Part shown: in pieces, positions 5,888 to 6,360 of the stretch
How positions within the stretch are numbered: position 1 is the stretch's first letter
Layout: every line of letters starts with the position of its first letter
NCBI GenBank assembly: GCA_047518225.1
Contig: JAKZRK010000346.1
Location: 1 to 6,360 of the forward strand
Length of the DNA stretch: 6,360 nt
Reading direction: 5' to 3'
DNA from: GCA-2731375 sp047518225
Lineage (GTDB): Bacteria > Pseudomonadota > Alphaproteobacteria > GCA-2731375
Made by a program: the position numbers and the translations under genes
Notes under the pieces: generated by a model
The model's input: only the letters and a program-made list of their open reading frames with translations
Told to the model about the DNA's origin: nothing
Database searches by the model: none

Positions 5888-6184
5888 TTACAGGCTCCCC
5901 CACGCAGCGCGACAGTATCGGCTGCCTGAAGGCTCACAGTTCTCACAAGGGCAAGCGCAATGCTGCGCATTACAAACCGCTTTGTTATGGTCTTCGGATT
6001 CTTGCAAAGCAGCGAGAGCAACTTCTCTCCAAGCATCTCTCAGGGCTTCATCAGACACACCGCGTAATCGGTTAAAATTGATTGTGTGCGCCAGCGATAG
6101 ACATTGTTCGCAAACCATTGCCCCGCCGGGCGCGACGTAGAGCGGGCCATCATCCCTACACATCCCGCAAGCATCGTCTACCAT
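5888..6184 (-). CDS. Cys-rich zinc-binding protein with ClpX-type finger pattern
   Basis: This is a 98-residue protein. Near its N-terminus C6-x2-C9-x15-C25-x2-C28 frames LYVAPGGAMVCEQCLSLAH, which resembles the C4 zinc-binding domain of ClpX (CxxC, a Gly-Pro-like turn, then a hydrophobic pair before CxxC and a helix). A helical middle follows (VSDEALRDAWREVALAAL, 43-60). The tail has a second, dense Cys cluster: C71, C76, C78, C80, C83 and C91, around HCACPCENC. There is no ATPase domain, so it is not ClpX itself; an adaptor, DNA-binding or small zinc-ribbon role is possible. ATG 6184 has GGAGGT (6196-6191) six bases upstream, an excellent ribosome site. It is the most upstream gene seen and faces the same way as the head genes, with a 107-bp gap before the next one. 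Its first codons lie inside the terminal inverted repeat, so the upstream sequence may be unreliable. Function is unknown. Confidence 0.7.
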   Translation of the reverse strand: MVDDACGMCRDDGPLYVAPGGAMVCEQCLSLAHTINFNRLRGVSDEALRDAWREVALAALQESEDHNKAVCNAQHCACPCENCEPSGSRYCRAAWGSL

Positions 6185-6190
6185 CGGTCA

Positions 6191-6196
6191 ACCTCC
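6191..6196 (-). promoter_or_regulatory. Ribosome binding site of the zinc-finger gene
   Basis: GGAGGT on the minus strand, six bases before ATG 6184, supports that start codon over any internal one. It lies in the left arm of the inverted repeat and is therefore mirrored at 6290-6295 on the plus strand. Confidence 0.7.
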
Positions 6197-6301
6197 ATCC
6201 TTATGGTATCTCCATTCATATACGTTTACGTGTCCCGTCCCTAAAGGGCGGGACACGTAAACGTATATGAATGGAGATACCATAAGGATGGAGGTTGACC
6301 G

Positions 6302-6360
6302 ATGGTAGACGATGCTTGCGGGATGTGTAGGGATGATGGCCCGCTCTACGTCGCGCCCGG
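6302..6360 (+). CDS. Mirror copy of the zinc-finger gene start (partial, probably artefactual)
   Basis: ATG 6302 on the plus strand begins the same reading frame as the zinc-finger gene, giving MVDDACGMCRDDGPLYVAP before the window ends, with the same GGAGGT in front. It exists only because of the perfect inverted repeat. If the repeat is an artefact, this is not a separate gene. If the repeat is real, it is the 5' end of an identical divergent gene copy, or the other side of a hairpin terminus. Confidence 0.2.
   Translation, partial: MVDDACGMCRDDGPLYVAP

Larger units (their letters stand above)
6126..6360. repeat. Perfect 112-bp inverted repeat at the right end of the window
   Basis: Bases 6126-6237 are the exact reverse complement of 6249-6360; I compared all 112 positions and found no mismatch. 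The centre, 6238-6248, reads tccctaaaggg: CCC and GGG can pair around a TAAA loop, leaving one unpaired T (6238), so the whole region can fold into one long hairpin. The right arm runs to the last base, so the repeat may continue outside the window. The arms carry the ribosome site and first 20 codons of the zinc-finger gene plus its upstream sequence. A perfect repeat containing coding sequence is typical of fold-back chimeras (self-primed amplification or assembly read-through). A true hairpin genome end or a recent inverted duplication are the biological alternatives. Confidence 0.97.

Noticed and set aside
5818..6036. 72-codon minus-strand frame overlapping the zinc-finger gene
   Set aside because: It is a shifted frame inside a gene that has a much better ribosome site and a coherent Cys pattern. 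The part beyond the zinc-finger stop is only about 70 bases and shows nothing recognisable.
6178..6219. 13-codon frame ending four bases past the zinc-finger start (possible leader peptide)
   Set aside because: ATG 6219 to TAG 6178 could couple translation into the zinc-finger gene, but it lacks a clear ribosome site of its own and lies in the inverted repeat, where the upstream sequence is doubtful.
6234..6252. Rho-independent terminator at the palindrome centre
   Set aside because: CCCG/CGGG and CCC/GGG can form a GC-rich hairpin, but no T-run follows on either strand and the pairing continues into the 112-bp arms, so it is better seen as the fold point of the repeat.
6082..6270. 62-codon plus-strand frame crossing the palindrome centre
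   Set aside because: It is antisense to the zinc-finger gene, crosses the probable artefactual junction and has no motif.
1..6360. tRNA genes, CRISPR arrays, insertion sequences, integrase or attachment sites
   Set aside because: I looked for TTCGA-type arm patterns, regularly spaced repeats and transposase or recombinase motifs and saw none. The only sizeable repeat is the right-end palindrome.

Overview
The window is a segment of a tailed-phage (Caudoviricetes) genome or prophage, seen on the strand opposite to transcription. Every convincing gene lies on the minus strand, so the operon reads from right to left. The genes form an HK97-type head and DNA-packaging module. The DNA is GC-rich, with many GTG and TTG starts, tight gene overlaps and Shine-Dalgarno sites. 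One short AT-rich gap carries a consensus sigma70-like extended -10. Together these point to a bacterial host. The capsid, connector and NTPase proteins look to me most like families common in proteobacterial (especially alphaproteobacterial) phages and marine metagenomes. That is recall, not a search, and the host cannot be fixed from this window.

Layout in transcription order (right to left): a Cys-rich protein with a ClpX-like zinc-finger pattern (6184-5888); a 107-bp gap without a gene; a 45-residue Arg-rich peptide (5780-5643); the large terminase (5656-4148); an HNH nuclease overlapping it by 4 bp (4151-3855); a short AT-rich gap with a probable promoter; the HK97-fold major capsid protein (3789-2584); a P-loop NTPase (2583-2119); the prohead protease (2138-1656); a gp6-like head-tail connector (1665-1345); a head-closure/adaptor protein (1343-990); and the portal protein (993 to beyond the left edge). 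The portal reading frame has no stop in the window and is cut off at its C-terminus.

How the parts work together: portal, terminase and HNH protein form the packaging machine. The capsid protein, with its N-terminal delta-like domain, is assembled and then trimmed by the protease. The connector and head-closure proteins join the portal to the tail. The order is not the textbook terminase-portal-protease-capsid-connector: capsid comes before protease and portal comes last. No classical small terminase is recognisable.

The most striking structure is at the right end. Bases 6126-6237 and 6249-6360 are a perfect 112-bp inverted repeat around an 11-base centre, and the repeat runs to the last base. 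It copies the start of the zinc-finger gene onto the plus strand. A fold-back chimera from amplification or assembly is the simplest explanation. A genuine hairpin-type genome end is the alternative worth testing.
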